Assembly: GCA_009837885.1 (NCBI GenBank)
Contig: VXSP01000032.1
Span: forward strand, 21,009-85,008
DNA length: 64,000 nt
Direction: 5' to 3'
Source of the DNA: Holophagales bacterium
GTDB lineage: Bacteria > Acidobacteriota > Thermoanaerobaculia > Multivoradales > Multivoraceae
This document shows, piece after piece, positions 8,576-24,268 of the stretch (position 1 is its first letter; each line of letters opens with the position of its first letter). The position numbers and the translations under genes are program-made. The notes beneath the pieces are model-generated. The model did not search any database, had not been told where the DNA came from, and saw nothing but the letters and a program-made list of their open reading frames with translations.

Positions 8576-10378
8576 GTGCAGCGGCGCTCCAGGCTCACCG
8601 ATGAGGCGGTGGACGCGGTGCGCGAGGCGGTCGACATCATCGACCTCGTCAGCGAGCACACGAAGGTCGAGCGCCGTGGCCAGCGCTTCGTGGCGCTCTG
8701 TCCCTTCCACAAGGAGAAGACGCCTTCGCTGTCGCTCGACCCCGAGCGCAAGCTCTACTACTGCTTCGGCTGCGGCGCCGGCGGCGACGCGCTGCGCTTT
8801 CACATGGAACTCACGGGCGACACCTTTGCCACCACGATCGAGCACATGGCCCGGCGCTACGGGATTCCTCTGCAGCGCGCCTCCGGGCCAGACGCCGACG
8901 GCCGGCCCGACCGCTCCGAGCGCATCCAGGCGGCGCTCGACGCCGCCTACGACTTCTTCCGGGCGAAGCTCAGGAAGGAGGCCGTGCCGCAGCAGTACCT
9001 CCAGCGGCGCAAGGTGCCGTCAGAGCTGATCGCCCGTTTCGGCGTCGGCTACGCACCCGACGACTGGCGGACGATGATCGAGGATCTGGGCCGACGCATC
9101 CCGGTCCCCGACCTCGAGGCCGCTGGGCTGATCGCCCGCAGCCCGAAGGCGCCGGACCGTCCCTACGACCGGTTCCGCAACCGGCTGATGTTCCCCATCC
9201 GGTCGCCCGCCGGCCGCCTGCTGGCGTTCGGCGGGCGCACGCTCGGCGACGACCAGGCCAAGTACGTCAACACGAACGAGACGGACCACTTCCGGAAGGG
9301 CACCCTGCTCTACGGCCTCGACGCCGCCCGCCGCGGCATCCGGGAACAGGGCCGGGCGCTCCTGGTCGAGGGCTACTTCGACGTCATGGGCGCCGCGGCG
9401 TCCGGCATCGACTGGGCGGTCGCGAGCATGGGGACGGCGCTCACGGGGCAGCAGGTGCGGCTGCTGTCCCGCTACACCGACGAGGTGGTCCTGGGCTACG
9501 ACGGCGACCGCGCCGGCATCGAGGCGGCCCGCAAGGCGTCGGGGCTGATGCTCGAGGCCGGGCTCAACGTCCGCCGCGCGCTGTTTCCGGCGGGCCAGGA
9601 TCCGGATTCGCTGCGGCTCGACGAGGGCCCCGAGGCGGTGAGGGCCACCGTTACCGGCGCCCGGGATGCGGTGGCGATCGAGATCGACGATTTGCCCAGC
9701 CGCGGCGAGCTCGACCCGCGGTTGCGCGCCCGCGAGGCCGCCCGGGTGCGGACGCTGATCGACCGGGTCGGCGACCCGATCGCGAGAAGGGGCTACTTCG
9801 AGACCGCCGCCGAGCGCCTCGGAGTCAAGGTCGACGTGCTCCTGCGTGAGTCCCTCGCCGCGGAGAAGCCGGCTGCCACGGACTCACCCGAACCGGCCGC
9901 GCGACCGCGTTCTCCGGTGACCGCCTCGATCGAGGAGCAGGTGCTGCGTCTGACTGCCGCCGCCCCGGACCTGCGCGGTATCGAATGGCCGGCGCCGGAT
10001 GCCTTCTTCGATCCCGCCCTGCGCGCCATTTACGAGGCCATGCGCGAGCAGGCCCAAGCCGGAGCGAAGCGGATCGATTCCGGCGCTCTCGTGGACGTCC
10101 TGGGACGCCGGCGCGGGACGGACAACGAGACCGATCGACCTGTTGACCGGATCGCCGGGCTTTTGTTACAACGGTCGTCTGCCTTCTCTGAATCTGATGA
10201 ATCGGAGCTTCGAGTCAGTCTCGCCGAGTTGGGTCGACGTTTCGCCCGACAGCGGCTCAATCTGCTTGCCCGGGAGATCAATCGCGCACAGCGTGAAGGT
10301 GACATGGAGACCCTGCACCGGATGATCGAGGAGAAGCAGCAGCTCAGCCGCGAGCTCTACCGGCCGTCGGGGCGCTGA
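8576..10378 (+). CDS. dnaG: DNA primase
   Basis: A 600-residue bacterial primase that makes RNA primers for replication with DnaB. Domains in order: N-terminal CHC2 zinc ribbon (CPFHKEKTPS near residue 42, then YYCFGCGAGG), a catalytic core, a TOPRIM domain with its glutamate in LLVEGYFDVMGA (about 264) and the acidic GYDGDRAG (about 308), and a C-terminal helicase-interaction region after a Pro/Ala-rich linker. The start is GTG 8576, with no Shine-Dalgarno sequence. TAGCAT lies eight bases upstream, so the message may be leaderless. rpoD starts nine bases after its stop. Confidence 0.96.
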   Translation: MQRRSRLTDEAVDAVREAVDIIDLVSEHTKVERRGQRFVALCPFHKEKTPSLSLDPERKLYYCFGCGAGGDALRFHMELTGDTFATTIEHMARRYGIPLQRASGPDADGRPDRSERIQAALDAAYDFFRAKLRKEAVPQQYLQRRKVPSELIARFGVGYAPDDWRTMIEDLGRRIPVPDLEAAGLIARSPKAPDRPYDRFRNRLMFPIRSPAGRLLAFGGRTLGDDQAKYVNTNETDHFRKGTLLYGLDAARRGIREQGRALLVEGYFDVMGAAASGIDWAVASMGTALTGQQVRLLSRYTDEVVLGYDGDRAGIEAARKASGLMLEAGLNVRRALFPAGQDPDSLRLDEGPEAVRATVTGARDAVAIEIDDLPSRGELDPRLRAREAARVRTLIDRVGDPIARRGYFETAAERLGVKVDVLLRESLAAEKPAATDSPEPAARPRSPVTASIEEQVLRLTAAAPDLRGIEWPAPDAFFDPALRAIYEAMREQAQAGAKRIDSGALVDVLGRRRGTDNETDRPVDRIAGLLLQRSSAFSESDESELRVSLAELGRRFARQRLNLLAREINRAQREGDMETLHRMIEEKQQLSRELYRPSGR

Positions 10379-10387
10379 GGAGATGTC

Positions 10388-12112
<1,725 letters not shown>

Positions 12113-12131
12113 CGGGCCACCCGCGCGGGGT

Positions 12132-12161
12132 TTGACAGTCGGCTTCAAGCCTCCCTAAGAT
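12132..12161 (+). promoter_or_regulatory. Sigma-70 promoter for tRNA-Asn
   Basis: TTGACA at 12132-12137, an 18-base spacer, TAAGAT at 12156-12161; predicted start about 12168, some 37 bases before the tRNA. The -10 context CCCTAAGAT is shared with the tRNA-Val promoter at 62091. Confidence 0.75.
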
Positions 12162-12204
12162 GAACTCCGTGTCGCCCGCCGCTGTTTGCCTTGAGGCGGA
12201 TTCT

Positions 12205-12279
12205 TCCTCGGTAGCTCAACGGTAGAGCGTTCGGCTGTTAACCGAAATGTTGGGGGTTCGAATCCCTCCCGAGGAGCCA
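12205..12279 (+). tRNA. tRNA-Asn (GUU)
   Basis: Acceptor TCCTCGG / CCGAGGA, D-arm GCTCAACGGTAGAGC, anticodon loop CTGTTAA with anticodon GTT, T-arm GGGGGTTCGAATCCCTC. Discriminator G and CCA are encoded (CCA at 12277-12279). Confidence 0.96.
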
Positions 12280-12343
12280 CTGCTTGTGGCCTGGACGGTG
12301 AGGCGGGACGCTTCTCGCTCTCGACCGTGGCGAGGTAGTTGAG

Positions 12344-13933
<1,590 letters not shown>

Positions 13934-13962
13934 ATGTCGAGAGGCCGGCAAAGGAGAGTCGG

Positions 13963-15906
<1,944 letters not shown>

Positions 15907-15981
15907 CGCCGAAGGACTCCTCGGGGCGCGTGCAGCGGCCGCCTTCGCGCGGCCGTGACGCGGCTACACTCTGGTCGAGCG

Positions 15982-17091
15982 ATGGCTGCGAATCCAAGCG
16001 AACCGATCCGCGACTTCGGGGCGCCGATCCGGCTCCTGGTCGTCGCGGCCTGCGTCGTCGTCCTGGTCGCCGGTCTCCGGGCCGCGTCTTCGATCATGAT
16101 CCCGTTGCTGGTCGCGGTCTTCATCGCCGCGATCAGCCTGCCTGTTCTGACCTGGCTGCAGCAACGCCTGCCGATGATTGTCGCCGTCCTCGGCACGATC
16201 CTGATGGATCTGCTGGTCATCGCCCTTGCCGGCTATCTGGTCGGTTCCACCGCGAACCAGGTCGCGGGCGAGATGGGCGAGATCCAGTCCACCCTCACCG
16301 AGTGGATCGAAGATGGCGGCGAGTGGCTGGAGGACCGGGGGGTGCCCGTCGCCAATTGGTGGGCGGGCGACGACTCCCTGTCGCAGGCGTTGTTCTCGCG
16401 TTTCGAGCCCGGCTTCCTGGTCGACTTCGTGAACCGGACCCTGCGGGCGACGACGGCCGCCCTCTCGTCGTTCCTCGTCATTTCGCTGGTCGTCATCTTC
16501 ACCCTCTTCGAGGCGGCGACGTTCGGTCCCAAGGTGCGCGCGGCCTTCGGCAGCGCCGGCGCCGAGGCGCGCTTCGCCCGCGCCATGCACGACATCCAGC
16601 ACTACATGGGGATCAAGACGGTGATCAGTCTGGCCACGGGCCTGCTGATCGGCATCTGGGTCGGCGTGCTTGGCGTCGAGTTCGCGGTGTTCTGGGGGCT
16701 CGTGGCCTTCGTCCTCAACTTCATCCCGAACCTCGGGTCGATCATCGCGGCGGTGCCGACGACCCTCCTGGCCATGGTCCAGATCGGCGTCGGCCGGGCG
16801 TTGCTCGTCGCCCTGGGCTACCTGGTCGTCAACATGGTGATCGGCAACTTCATCGAACCGCCGCTCCTGGGACGGCGGCTCGGTCTCTCGACCCTGGTGG
16901 TCGTCCTGTCCCTCGTCTTCTGGGGTTGGGTGTGGGGACCGGTCGGGATGCTGCTGTCCGTGCCGCTGACGATGGTGGTCAAGATCCTGCTCGAGAACAC
17001 GGAGGAGTTCCGCTGGGTGGCCGTGTTGCTCGGCGACAGCCGCGAAGCGGAACGTCTGGCGCCGGCGTCCGGCGCAGACGGGAACGACTGA
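15982..17091 (+). CDS. AI-2E family transporter (PerM/TqsA-like)
   Basis: A 369-residue polytopic membrane protein with about seven to eight hydrophobic segments: two paired helices at the N-terminus (IRLLVVAACVVVLVAGL, then IMIPLLVAVFIAAISLPVL), a central amphipathic region, and C-terminal helices with the family signatures FWGLVAFVLNFIPNLGS and GNFIEPPLLGRRLGLS. The family contains AI-2 exporters and also Na+/H+ antiporters, so the substrate is unknown. Start chosen at ATG 15982 rather than the in-frame GTG 27 bases upstream. TACACT at 15965-15970, 11 bases upstream, suggests a very short or absent leader. Confidence 0.85.
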   Translation: MAANPSEPIRDFGAPIRLLVVAACVVVLVAGLRAASSIMIPLLVAVFIAAISLPVLTWLQQRLPMIVAVLGTILMDLLVIALAGYLVGSTANQVAGEMGEIQSTLTEWIEDGGEWLEDRGVPVANWWAGDDSLSQALFSRFEPGFLVDFVNRTLRATTAALSSFLVISLVVIFTLFEAATFGPKVRAAFGSAGAEARFARAMHDIQHYMGIKTVISLATGLLIGIWVGVLGVEFAVFWGLVAFVLNFIPNLGSIIAAVPTTLLAMVQIGVGRALLVALGYLVVNMVIGNFIEPPLLGRRLGLSTLVVVLSLVFWGWVWGPVGMLLSVPLTMVVKILLENTEEFRWVAVLLGDSREAERLAPASGADGND

Positions 17092-17100
17092 GGCCCGGCC

Positions 17101-17874
17101 TCAGAGCAGGCCGGGGAAGAGCGCCCGGCGCTTCGAGGGGTAGTCGGGGAATCTCTCCCGGTACCAGCGGTGACGCCACAGTGCCCTTGGGACCAGGTTG
17201 GCCGCCGTCCACAACGCGAACGCCAGACCCGGTAACGACCAGCTCATCAGCGCGAAGCCGATCCACTCGACGATCTCTCCGGCCAGGTTGGGGCAGGAGA
17301 CGGAGTCGAAGGCGCCGCCGCGCGGCAGGACAGCGCCGCCCGAGGCCCTGGCTCGTAGGGCCGACAGGCGGTAGTCGGAGGAGATGTTGAGAATCGCCCC
17401 GAAGGCGAAGAGAGCGGCCCCGGCCTGGAAACGCGGGTCGGAGAACCAGTCCTCCGGATAGTCGGCGAGCCGGGCCATGAACCAGCCCAGGAGCAGGCCG
17501 TTGACGAGGTTGAAGCAGAAGCCGGAGGCGGCCGTGACGGCTGGGAACGGACGCGCCTGGCGCTGGACGACCCACGGCCAGACCAGGGTGCGGTGCACGT
17601 AGTGGACAAGCCAGAGACCGACCAGGACGTTGCCGACCCGGTGACGCTCCCCGGCCGCGAAGTAGACGACGGGGAAGACAGCCAGGGCCGAGAGCTCCAT
17701 GAGGAGCCAGCCCCAGCGCGGGTCGACCTTCGGCCCCCAGCCCCGGCCGCCTACCCGGCCGGTCCGGTCCTTGCCCACCAGGCCGTAGATCAGGACCGGC
17801 ACGGTGAGCCCGCACCAGATCATGACGATCGCGCCGAAGACGTCGAAGTAGATGGGAACGGCAGCCGAATTCAT
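17101..17874 (-). CDS. Membrane reductase of the 3-oxo-5-alpha-steroid 4-dehydrogenase family
   Basis: A 257-residue membrane protein with six or more hydrophobic segments. The C-terminal third carries the signature of the steroid 5-alpha-reductase / isoprenylcysteine methyltransferase-like fold: SCPNLAGEIVEWIGFALM, then WYRERFPDYPSKRRALFP. Eukaryotic members reduce the delta-4 double bond of steroids; bacterial substrates are usually unknown. Start chosen at ATG 17874 (MNSAAVPIYFDVFGAIV) rather than the in-frame ATG at 17931. Convergent with the AI-2E permease, with only nine bases between the stops. Confidence 0.8.
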   Translation of the reverse strand: MNSAAVPIYFDVFGAIVMIWCGLTVPVLIYGLVGKDRTGRVGGRGWGPKVDPRWGWLLMELSALAVFPVVYFAAGERHRVGNVLVGLWLVHYVHRTLVWPWVVQRQARPFPAVTAASGFCFNLVNGLLLGWFMARLADYPEDWFSDPRFQAGAALFAFGAILNISSDYRLSALRARASGGAVLPRGGAFDSVSCPNLAGEIVEWIGFALMSWSLPGLAFALWTAANLVPRALWRHRWYRERFPDYPSKRRALFPGLL

Positions 17875-17949
17875 CACGGCGACCCACACGGTAGCGCAGG
17901 GCGGGCTCGCCCGTAGCGCTCCACGGCGCAAGCTGCTACTCTCGCAATC

Positions 17950-17966
17950 GGGACCATATGGGTCCC
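17950..17966. promoter_or_regulatory. Perfect inverted repeat upstream of the SUF regulator
   Basis: GGGACC (17950-17955), five-base centre ATATG, GGTCCC (17961-17966), 12 bases before the Rrf2 start and in the space shared with the divergent reductase gene. Position and symmetry suit an operator for the Rrf2 regulator, but it does not match the IscR consensus. Confidence 0.4.
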
Positions 17967-17978
17967 CGTTGCACTGCC

Positions 17979-18433
17979 ATGATCCGTCTGACCAGACAAG
18001 CCGACTACGGGATCGTCCTGATGAGCCAACTGGCCCTGACCGGCCAGACTGCGGCGGCTGAGCTGGCGCTGCAGACGCATCTGCCGCCGGCGATGGTGAG
18101 CAAGATCCTCAAGATGCTCGCCAGGGCCGGCCTGCTGGTTTCTCACCGTGGCGTGCACGGAGGCTACGAACTCGCGCGTCCGGCGGCGGAGATCAGCGTC
18201 GCGCACGTGATCTTCGCGCTCGAGGGTCCGATAGCCCTGACCGAGTGCAGCGAGCACTCGGACCAGGAGTGTTCCTACGAGGCGTTCTGCCGGGTTCGGG
18301 AGAACTGGCAACGGATCGACCGGGCTGTTCGCAAAGCCCTCGAAGAGGTTACGATCGAGGACATGGCGCGCCCGGACTTTGCTGCCGGCCGGCCCGCCGC
18401 CTCCACCCTCATTCCGCTGGGGAGCAACGCCTG

Positions 18434-18434
<1 letters not shown>
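17979..18434 (+). CDS. Rrf2 family SUF operon transcriptional regulator
   Basis: A 151-residue winged-helix regulator of the Rrf2/IscR family. N-terminal [19 protein letters not shown], then the recognition segment [33 protein letters not shown]. The putative Fe-S ligands are in [19 protein letters not shown] (three cysteines). It is the first gene of the suf operon and overlaps sufB (TGATG), so it most likely senses cluster status and controls the operon, as the Xanthomonas-type SUF regulator does. Whether it binds a [2Fe-2S] cluster is inferred from the cysteines. Confidence 0.9.
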
Positions 18435-19882
<1,448 letters not shown>

Positions 19883-19951
19883 CCCTTCGGGGGGCCGGGG
19901 TTGGCCAGGACCGCAAGCGGCCGGAAAGACGCCGCACGGAGAGATACAGCA

Positions 19952-20707
19952 ATGCTGAGGGTGAGTGACCTTCACGCGAAGGTCGAAGAACAGGAAATCC
20001 TGAAGGGTGTGGATCTCGAGGTGAACGCCGGCGAGGTCCACGCGGTGATGGGGCCGAACGGCTCGGGCAAGAGCACACTGGCCCAGGTGCTCGCGGGCCG
20101 GGAGGACTACGACGTCACGGCCGGTTCGCTGGAACTGGATGGCGACGACTTGCAGGAAATGGCCCCTGAAGAGCGGGCCCATGCCGGCCTCTTCCTCGCC
20201 TTCCAGTACCCGGTCGAGATCCCGGGCGTCGGCAACAGCTACTTCCTCAAGGCCGCGCTCAACGCGATCCGGAAGGCCAGGGGCGAGGACGAACTCGACG
20301 CCATGGACTTTCTTCAGTTGCTGCGCAAGCGCGCGGAACTGGTCGACGTGGACGAGGCGCTGTTGCGGCGTCCCGTCAACGAGGGCTTCTCGGGCGGCGA
20401 GAAGAAGCGGAACGAGATCCTCCAGATGGCGGTGCTCGAACCCCGGCTGGCCGTCCTCGACGAGACGGACTCCGGGCTGGACATCGACGCGCTGAAGACG
20501 GTGGCGGCCGGGGTCAACGCGCTGAGGAGCGAGGACCGGGCATTCGTCGTCATCACCCACTACCAGCGACTGCTGAACTACATCGTGCCCGACCACGTTC
20601 ACGTGCTCCTGGATGGGCGGATCGTCCGCTCCGGCGGCAGCGAGCTGGCGCTCGAGCTCGAGGAGAAGGGCTACACCGGCCTGACCAACGGTTCGTCCGG
20701 AGTCTGA
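19952..20707 (+). CDS. sufC: Fe-S assembly ATPase SufC
   Basis: A 251-residue ABC-type ATPase without membrane domains. Walker A GPNGSGKSTLAQVLAG, the signature GFSGGEKKRNEI, Walker B LAVLDETDSGLDIDALK and the H-loop VITHYQR are all intact. SufC dimerises on SufB/SufD and its ATP-driven motion exposes the cluster-assembly site. Start chosen at ATG 19952 (MLRVSDLHAKVEEQEILKGV), the family start; the open frame continues 51 bases upstream without family similarity. sufD begins four bases after the stop. Confidence 0.96.
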   Translation: MLRVSDLHAKVEEQEILKGVDLEVNAGEVHAVMGPNGSGKSTLAQVLAGREDYDVTAGSLELDGDDLQEMAPEERAHAGLFLAFQYPVEIPGVGNSYFLKAALNAIRKARGEDELDAMDFLQLLRKRAELVDVDEALLRRPVNEGFSGGEKKRNEILQMAVLEPRLAVLDETDSGLDIDALKTVAAGVNALRSEDRAFVVITHYQRLLNYIVPDHVHVLLDGRIVRSGGSELALELEEKGYTGLTNGSSGV

Positions 20708-20711
20708 ACCC

Positions 20712-22073
20712 GTGACCGTCGTCAGCGGCCGCTCCACCGCGCCATACCTCGATCTCTACGCTCGCCGCAGCGGCGAGCCGGAGGTTCTGCGTGCGCGGCG
20801 TCAGGAGGCGATCGAGCGCTTCGAGGCCGCCGGCTTCCCGACCGCCCGCAACGAGGAGTGGCGGCAGACGAACCTCGGTTCGCTGCTGCGCGCGGCGCCG
20901 GCAGCCGCTTCGCGGCGCCCGCTCCAGGGCGGCGAGGCCGCCCGCTTTCTCTATCCGGACTGTCCCCGGATGGTGTTCGTGAACGGCCGCTATGTGCCGG
21001 AGGTCTCGTCGCCGCCGAGGCAGGTCACCGCGGTGGCCCTGGCGGAACTCGACGCCGGCGGCGACACGGAACCGGTCCTGGAGCATCTCGGCGCCCACGC
21101 CTCCGGCCGCGCCTCGTGCAGCGCCGACGCGGGCGTGCATCCGTTCGCGGCCCTCAACACCGGGCTCTTCCAGGACGGCGCGGCGATCGTGATTCCGGAT
21201 GGAGCCGTCGTCGAGCAGCCGTTGCAGGTGCTCTGGCTCAACGCTCCCGCGGCGCGCACCGCGGACTCGGGCGGCGAAACGCCCGCCGTCGAGGTCAGCT
21301 TTCCGCGATTGCTGGTCATCGCCGGCGAGAACAGCCAGGCTTCGGTGATCGAGACCTTCGCCGCTGTCAACCCGAGAGCCGGCGGCTACTTCGTCTGTCC
21401 GGTGTCGGAGTTCGTCTGCGGCGCGGGCTCCGTACTCCACCACACCCGGCTCCAGGCGGACGCGACCGACGCGTTCCACCTGGGCTTCCAGTACGCGCGG
21501 CTCGAGCGCTCCGCGTCTTTCGACTCATCGTCCCTCGCCTTTGGGGGCGGCCTGGTCAGGAACGACACGGTGGGGCTGCTGGACGGCGAGGGCGCCCACT
21601 GCACGCTCGACGGCCTCTACGTCGTCGCCGGCTCCCAGTTCGTCGACAACCACATGCGGGTCGAGCACCGTCAGCCGCACACGACCAGCCACCAGCTCTA
21701 CAAGGGCGTCCTCGACGGCCGCGCGCGCTCGGTGTTCAACGGCCGGATCTACGTGCATCAGGCGGCGCAGAAGACGGACGCCAAGCAGACCAACCGCAAC
21801 CTGCTCCTGTCGAAGTCGGCGCTCGCCAACAGTAATCCGCAGCTCGAGATCTTCGCCGACGACGTGCGCTGCACGCACGGTTCGACGATCGGCCGTCTCG
21901 ACGACGAAGCGCTCTTCTACCTCCGCTCCCGCGGCATCGGCCGCGAACAGGCCCACGCGATGCTGGTCTACGCCTTCGCCCGGGAGCTGGTCGAGAAGGC
22001 GTCCCATGAGCCGCTCCGGCAGGACCTGGAGGGTCGCTTGCTCGCGAGCCTGAACGGCGGCGGAACGCGGTAG
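20712..22073 (+). CDS. sufD: Fe-S cluster assembly protein SufD
   Basis: A 453-residue SufD, paralogue of SufB in the SufBC2D complex. The N-terminal helical part (RRQEAIERFEAAGFPTARNEEWRQTNL) includes the family motif around the NEEWR. The beta-helix carries FVDNHMRVEHRQPHTTSHQLYKG and SVFNGRIYVHQAAQKTDAKQ, with the His proposed to act at the SufB-SufD interface, then SNPQLEIFADDVRCTHGSTIG and FYLRSRGIG. Start GTG 20712. Spacing of four bases on both sides supports tight co-translation with sufC and sufS. Confidence 0.95.
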   Translation: MTVVSGRSTAPYLDLYARRSGEPEVLRARRQEAIERFEAAGFPTARNEEWRQTNLGSLLRAAPAAASRRPLQGGEAARFLYPDCPRMVFVNGRYVPEVSSPPRQVTAVALAELDAGGDTEPVLEHLGAHASGRASCSADAGVHPFAALNTGLFQDGAAIVIPDGAVVEQPLQVLWLNAPAARTADSGGETPAVEVSFPRLLVIAGENSQASVIETFAAVNPRAGGYFVCPVSEFVCGAGSVLHHTRLQADATDAFHLGFQYARLERSASFDSSSLAFGGGLVRNDTVGLLDGEGAHCTLDGLYVVAGSQFVDNHMRVEHRQPHTTSHQLYKGVLDGRARSVFNGRIYVHQAAQKTDAKQTNRNLLLSKSALANSNPQLEIFADDVRCTHGSTIGRLDDEALFYLRSRGIGREQAHAMLVYAFARELVEKASHEPLRQDLEGRLLASLNGGGTR

Positions 22074-22077
22074 GCAG

Positions 22078-23361
22078 ATGACGGCTCCGGCGCCCTTGGC
22101 AGACGGGGAGCGGCCACCGGCGGCCGGTGCTCTCGATGTCGAGCGGCTGCGCGCCTCGTTTCCGATCCTCGCCCGGGAGGTTCACGGCCACCGGCTGGTC
22201 TACCTCGACAACGCCGCCAGCGCGCAGCGGCCGGAGGTCGTGATCGACGCGGTCAACGACTGCTACCGCACCTACTACGCCAACGCCCACCGCGGCGTCC
22301 ACGCGCTGTCCGAGCTGTCGACCGACGCGTATGAGGCGGCGCGCGGCAAGGTAGCCCGCTTCATCGGCGCTCCGGACAGCCATGAGGTCGTCTTCACGCG
22401 TGGCACGACCGAGAGCCTGAACCTGGTTGCCCAGAGCTACGGCCGGCCGCTTCTTGCGCCCGGCGACGAAGTGCTGCTGACCGAGATGGAGCACCACTCG
22501 AACATCGTCCCCTGGCAGCTCGTCTGCGAGCAGACCGGCGCCCGGGTGCGCGCCGCGCCGATCACCGACGACGGTGAACTCGATCTGGAGGCGTTCGCCG
22601 GCATGCTCAACGAGCGCACCCGGGTGGTCGCTGTGACCCACGTCTCGAATGCGCTCGGCACGGTCAACGACATCCCGGCCGTGGTCGAGCTGACCCGTGC
22701 CCGCTCGGACGCGGCCGTGGTCGTCGACGGCGCGCAGGCGGTGCCGCACATGACTGTCGACGTCGCCGCGCTCGGCTGCGACTTCTACGCCTTCTCGGGC
22801 CACAAGATGTACGGCCCCGGCAGCATCGGCGTGCTCTGGGGCCGGCGCGAGCTGCTCGCGGCCATGCCTCCGTACCACGGCGGCGGTGCGATGATCACGC
22901 GGGTCACCTTCGAGCGCAGCGAGTACGCGGCGCCGCCGCAGCGGTTCGAGGCGGGAACGCCTGCGATCGCGCCGGCGATCGGCCTGGGTGTCGCGGTCGA
23001 GTTCCTGGAGTCGGTCGGTCTGGATCGGATCGAGCGGCACGAGCAGGAACTGCTCTCCCATACTGTGGAAGTACTGGACGACCTCCCTTGGGTTAGGGTG
23101 CTGGGGCACGGCAAGGGCGCCGCGTCGCACCGCGCGGCCGTCGTTTCCCTGGAGATCGATGGCGCCCATCCCCACGATGTGGCAACGATTCTCGACGAGC
23201 AGGGGGTGGCGATCCGCGCCGGCCACCACTGCGCGCAACCGCTGATGGACCGGCTCGGCGTCCCGGCCACGGTGCGGGCCTCGTTCGGGCTGTACAACAC
23301 CCACGAGGAAGTCGACCTGCTCGTCTCCGGCCTGCACGAAGTGCGGCGAATCTTCGGCTGA
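22078..23361 (+). CDS. sufS: Cysteine desulfurase SufS
   Basis: A 427-residue type II cysteine desulfurase (PLP aminotransferase class V). It removes sulfur from cysteine as a persulfide for SufU/SufBCD. Seen: YLDNAASAQRP, YYANAHRGVHALS, FTRGTTESLNLVA, the PLP-binding lysine in FSGHKMYGPG (K243), and the catalytic cysteine in RAGHHCAQP (C385), followed by RASFGLYNTHEEVDLL. The extra N-terminal stretch of about 20 residues is Pro/Ala-rich and not conserved. Pairing with a downstream SufU marks the Firmicutes/Actinobacteria-like SufS-SufU arrangement rather than SufE. Confidence 0.95.
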   Translation: MTAPAPLADGERPPAAGALDVERLRASFPILAREVHGHRLVYLDNAASAQRPEVVIDAVNDCYRTYYANAHRGVHALSELSTDAYEAARGKVARFIGAPDSHEVVFTRGTTESLNLVAQSYGRPLLAPGDEVLLTEMEHHSNIVPWQLVCEQTGARVRAAPITDDGELDLEAFAGMLNERTRVVAVTHVSNALGTVNDIPAVVELTRARSDAAVVVDGAQAVPHMTVDVAALGCDFYAFSGHKMYGPGSIGVLWGRRELLAAMPPYHGGGAMITRVTFERSEYAAPPQRFEAGTPAIAPAIGLGVAVEFLESVGLDRIERHEQELLSHTVEVLDDLPWVRVLGHGKGAASHRAAVVSLEIDGAHPHDVATILDEQGVAIRAGHHCAQPLMDRLGVPATVRASFGLYNTHEEVDLLVSGLHEVRRIFG

Positions 23362-23390
23362 TGGGCGTAGGGTAGGTCCCACCGGCAGTC

Positions 23391-23843
23391 ATGTCTGATC
23401 TTCGCGATCTCTACCAGCAGGTCATCCTCGACCACTACCGCGCGCCCCGGAACTTCGGCGCCCTGGAGCCGGTGTGTGCCTCCGCCGAGGGGTACAACCC
23501 GCTCTGCGGCGATCAGGTGAAGGTCTACCTGCGCACTGACGGCGACGTTGTCGACGCCGTGACCTTCGAGGGTGTCGGCTGCGCGATCTCGACCGCTTCG
23601 GCTTCCCTGATGACCGAGGCCGTCCGCGGGCTCGAACGGCCGCAGGCGGAGGCGCTGATCGCTTCTTTCCTGAAGTTGATGACCGGCGACGGCAACGGGG
23701 CGGCCGGCGTCGACCTCGGCAAGCTGGAGGTCCTGAGCGGCGTCAAGGACTACCCGGTGCGGATCAAATGCGCGACGCTGGCGTGGCACGCTCTCCGGGC
23801 GGCGCTCGAGGGTGGGGACTCGGAGACGGTGTCCACCGAGTAG
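23391..23843 (+). CDS. sufU: SufU sulfur-transfer / scaffold-like protein
   Basis: A 150-residue U-type protein. The zinc and sulfur ligands of SufU are present: C39 and D41 in NPLCGDQ, C64 in GVGCAIS, and the late cysteine in VRIKCATLAWH. The insert between the second and third ligand region (about residues 80-105, with LMTGDGNGAAGVDLG) is longer than in IscU and is typical of SufU, which takes the persulfide from SufS by zinc-ligand swapping. It lies 29 bases after sufS and before sufT. Confidence 0.94.
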   Translation: MSDLRDLYQQVILDHYRAPRNFGALEPVCASAEGYNPLCGDQVKVYLRTDGDVVDAVTFEGVGCAISTASASLMTEAVRGLERPQAEALIASFLKLMTGDGNGAAGVDLGKLEVLSGVKDYPVRIKCATLAWHALRAALEGGDSETVSTE

Positions 23844-23873
23844 GCTGTACCGTCGGACGGGAGGAAACGGACA

Positions 23874-24215
23874 ATGGACGACATCGCCGCGAGCGGAGTC
23901 CAGGTGGACACGGCAGCCCTCGAGGCCCGCATCGTTGAGGCGCTCAAGACGGTCTACGACCCGGAGATCCCGGTCGACATCTACGAGCTCGGCCTGATCT
24001 ACGACGTGCGGATCGATGAGAAAGCACACGTCAAGCTGCAGATGACCCTGACCTCGCCGCACTGCCCGGTCGCCGAGTCGCTGCCCGGCGACGTGGAGCG
24101 TACGGTTCGCGACGTCGAGGGCGTCGAAGACGCCGAAGTCGAGGTGGTCTGGGATCCGACGTGGAACCCGGCGATGATGAGCGAGGCCGCGAAACTGGAA
24201 TTGGGGTTCTTCTGA
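23874..24215 (+). CDS. sufT: SUF-associated MIP18/DUF59 protein SufT
   Basis: A 113-residue DUF59 (MIP18-like) protein: EALKTVYDPEIPVDIYELGLIYDVRID, then MTLTSPHCPVAESLPGDVE with the conserved cysteine, then WDPTWNPAMMSEAAKLELG. Such proteins help deliver or mature Fe-S clusters, as shown for SufT and for eukaryotic CIA2. Start ATG 23874, with GGAGG about nine bases upstream. It closes the suf operon. Its TGA overlaps an ATG that opens a frame into a repeat, but I do not take that ATG as the next gene's start. Confidence 0.93.
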   Translation: MDDIAASGVQVDTAALEARIVEALKTVYDPEIPVDIYELGLIYDVRIDEKAHVKLQMTLTSPHCPVAESLPGDVERTVRDVEGVEDAEVEVVWDPTWNPAMMSEAAKLELGFF

Positions 24216-24221
24216 TGCAAA

Positions 24222-24261
24222 CACTGGGTGCGCCGGCGTCCCCGCCGGCATCCGTCGGAGG
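24222..24261. repeat. GC-rich modular palindromic repeat, short copy
   Basis: CACTGGGTGCGCCGGCG, then CCCCGCCGGCATCCG, ending GTCGGAGGC. The end of the repeat supplies the GGAGG (24257-24261) that serves as ribosome-binding site for the following gene. Confidence 0.7.
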
Positions 24262-24268
24262 CTCTTTG

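Noticed and set aside
6311..8845. Long open frame of 844 codons antisense to mutS2
   Set aside because: High GC keeps the complementary frame open. The composition is Arg/Gly/Ala-rich without domains, while mutS2 on the other strand has every expected motif. The same holds for the long antisense frames over acyl-CoA ligase, pckA, acs, suf and pyrG.
24215..24268. Upstream start of the phosphatase-like gene overlapping the sufT stop
   Set aside because: Those 18 codons are repeat sequence, they displace the signal peptide, and the good ribosome-binding site serves ATG 24269.
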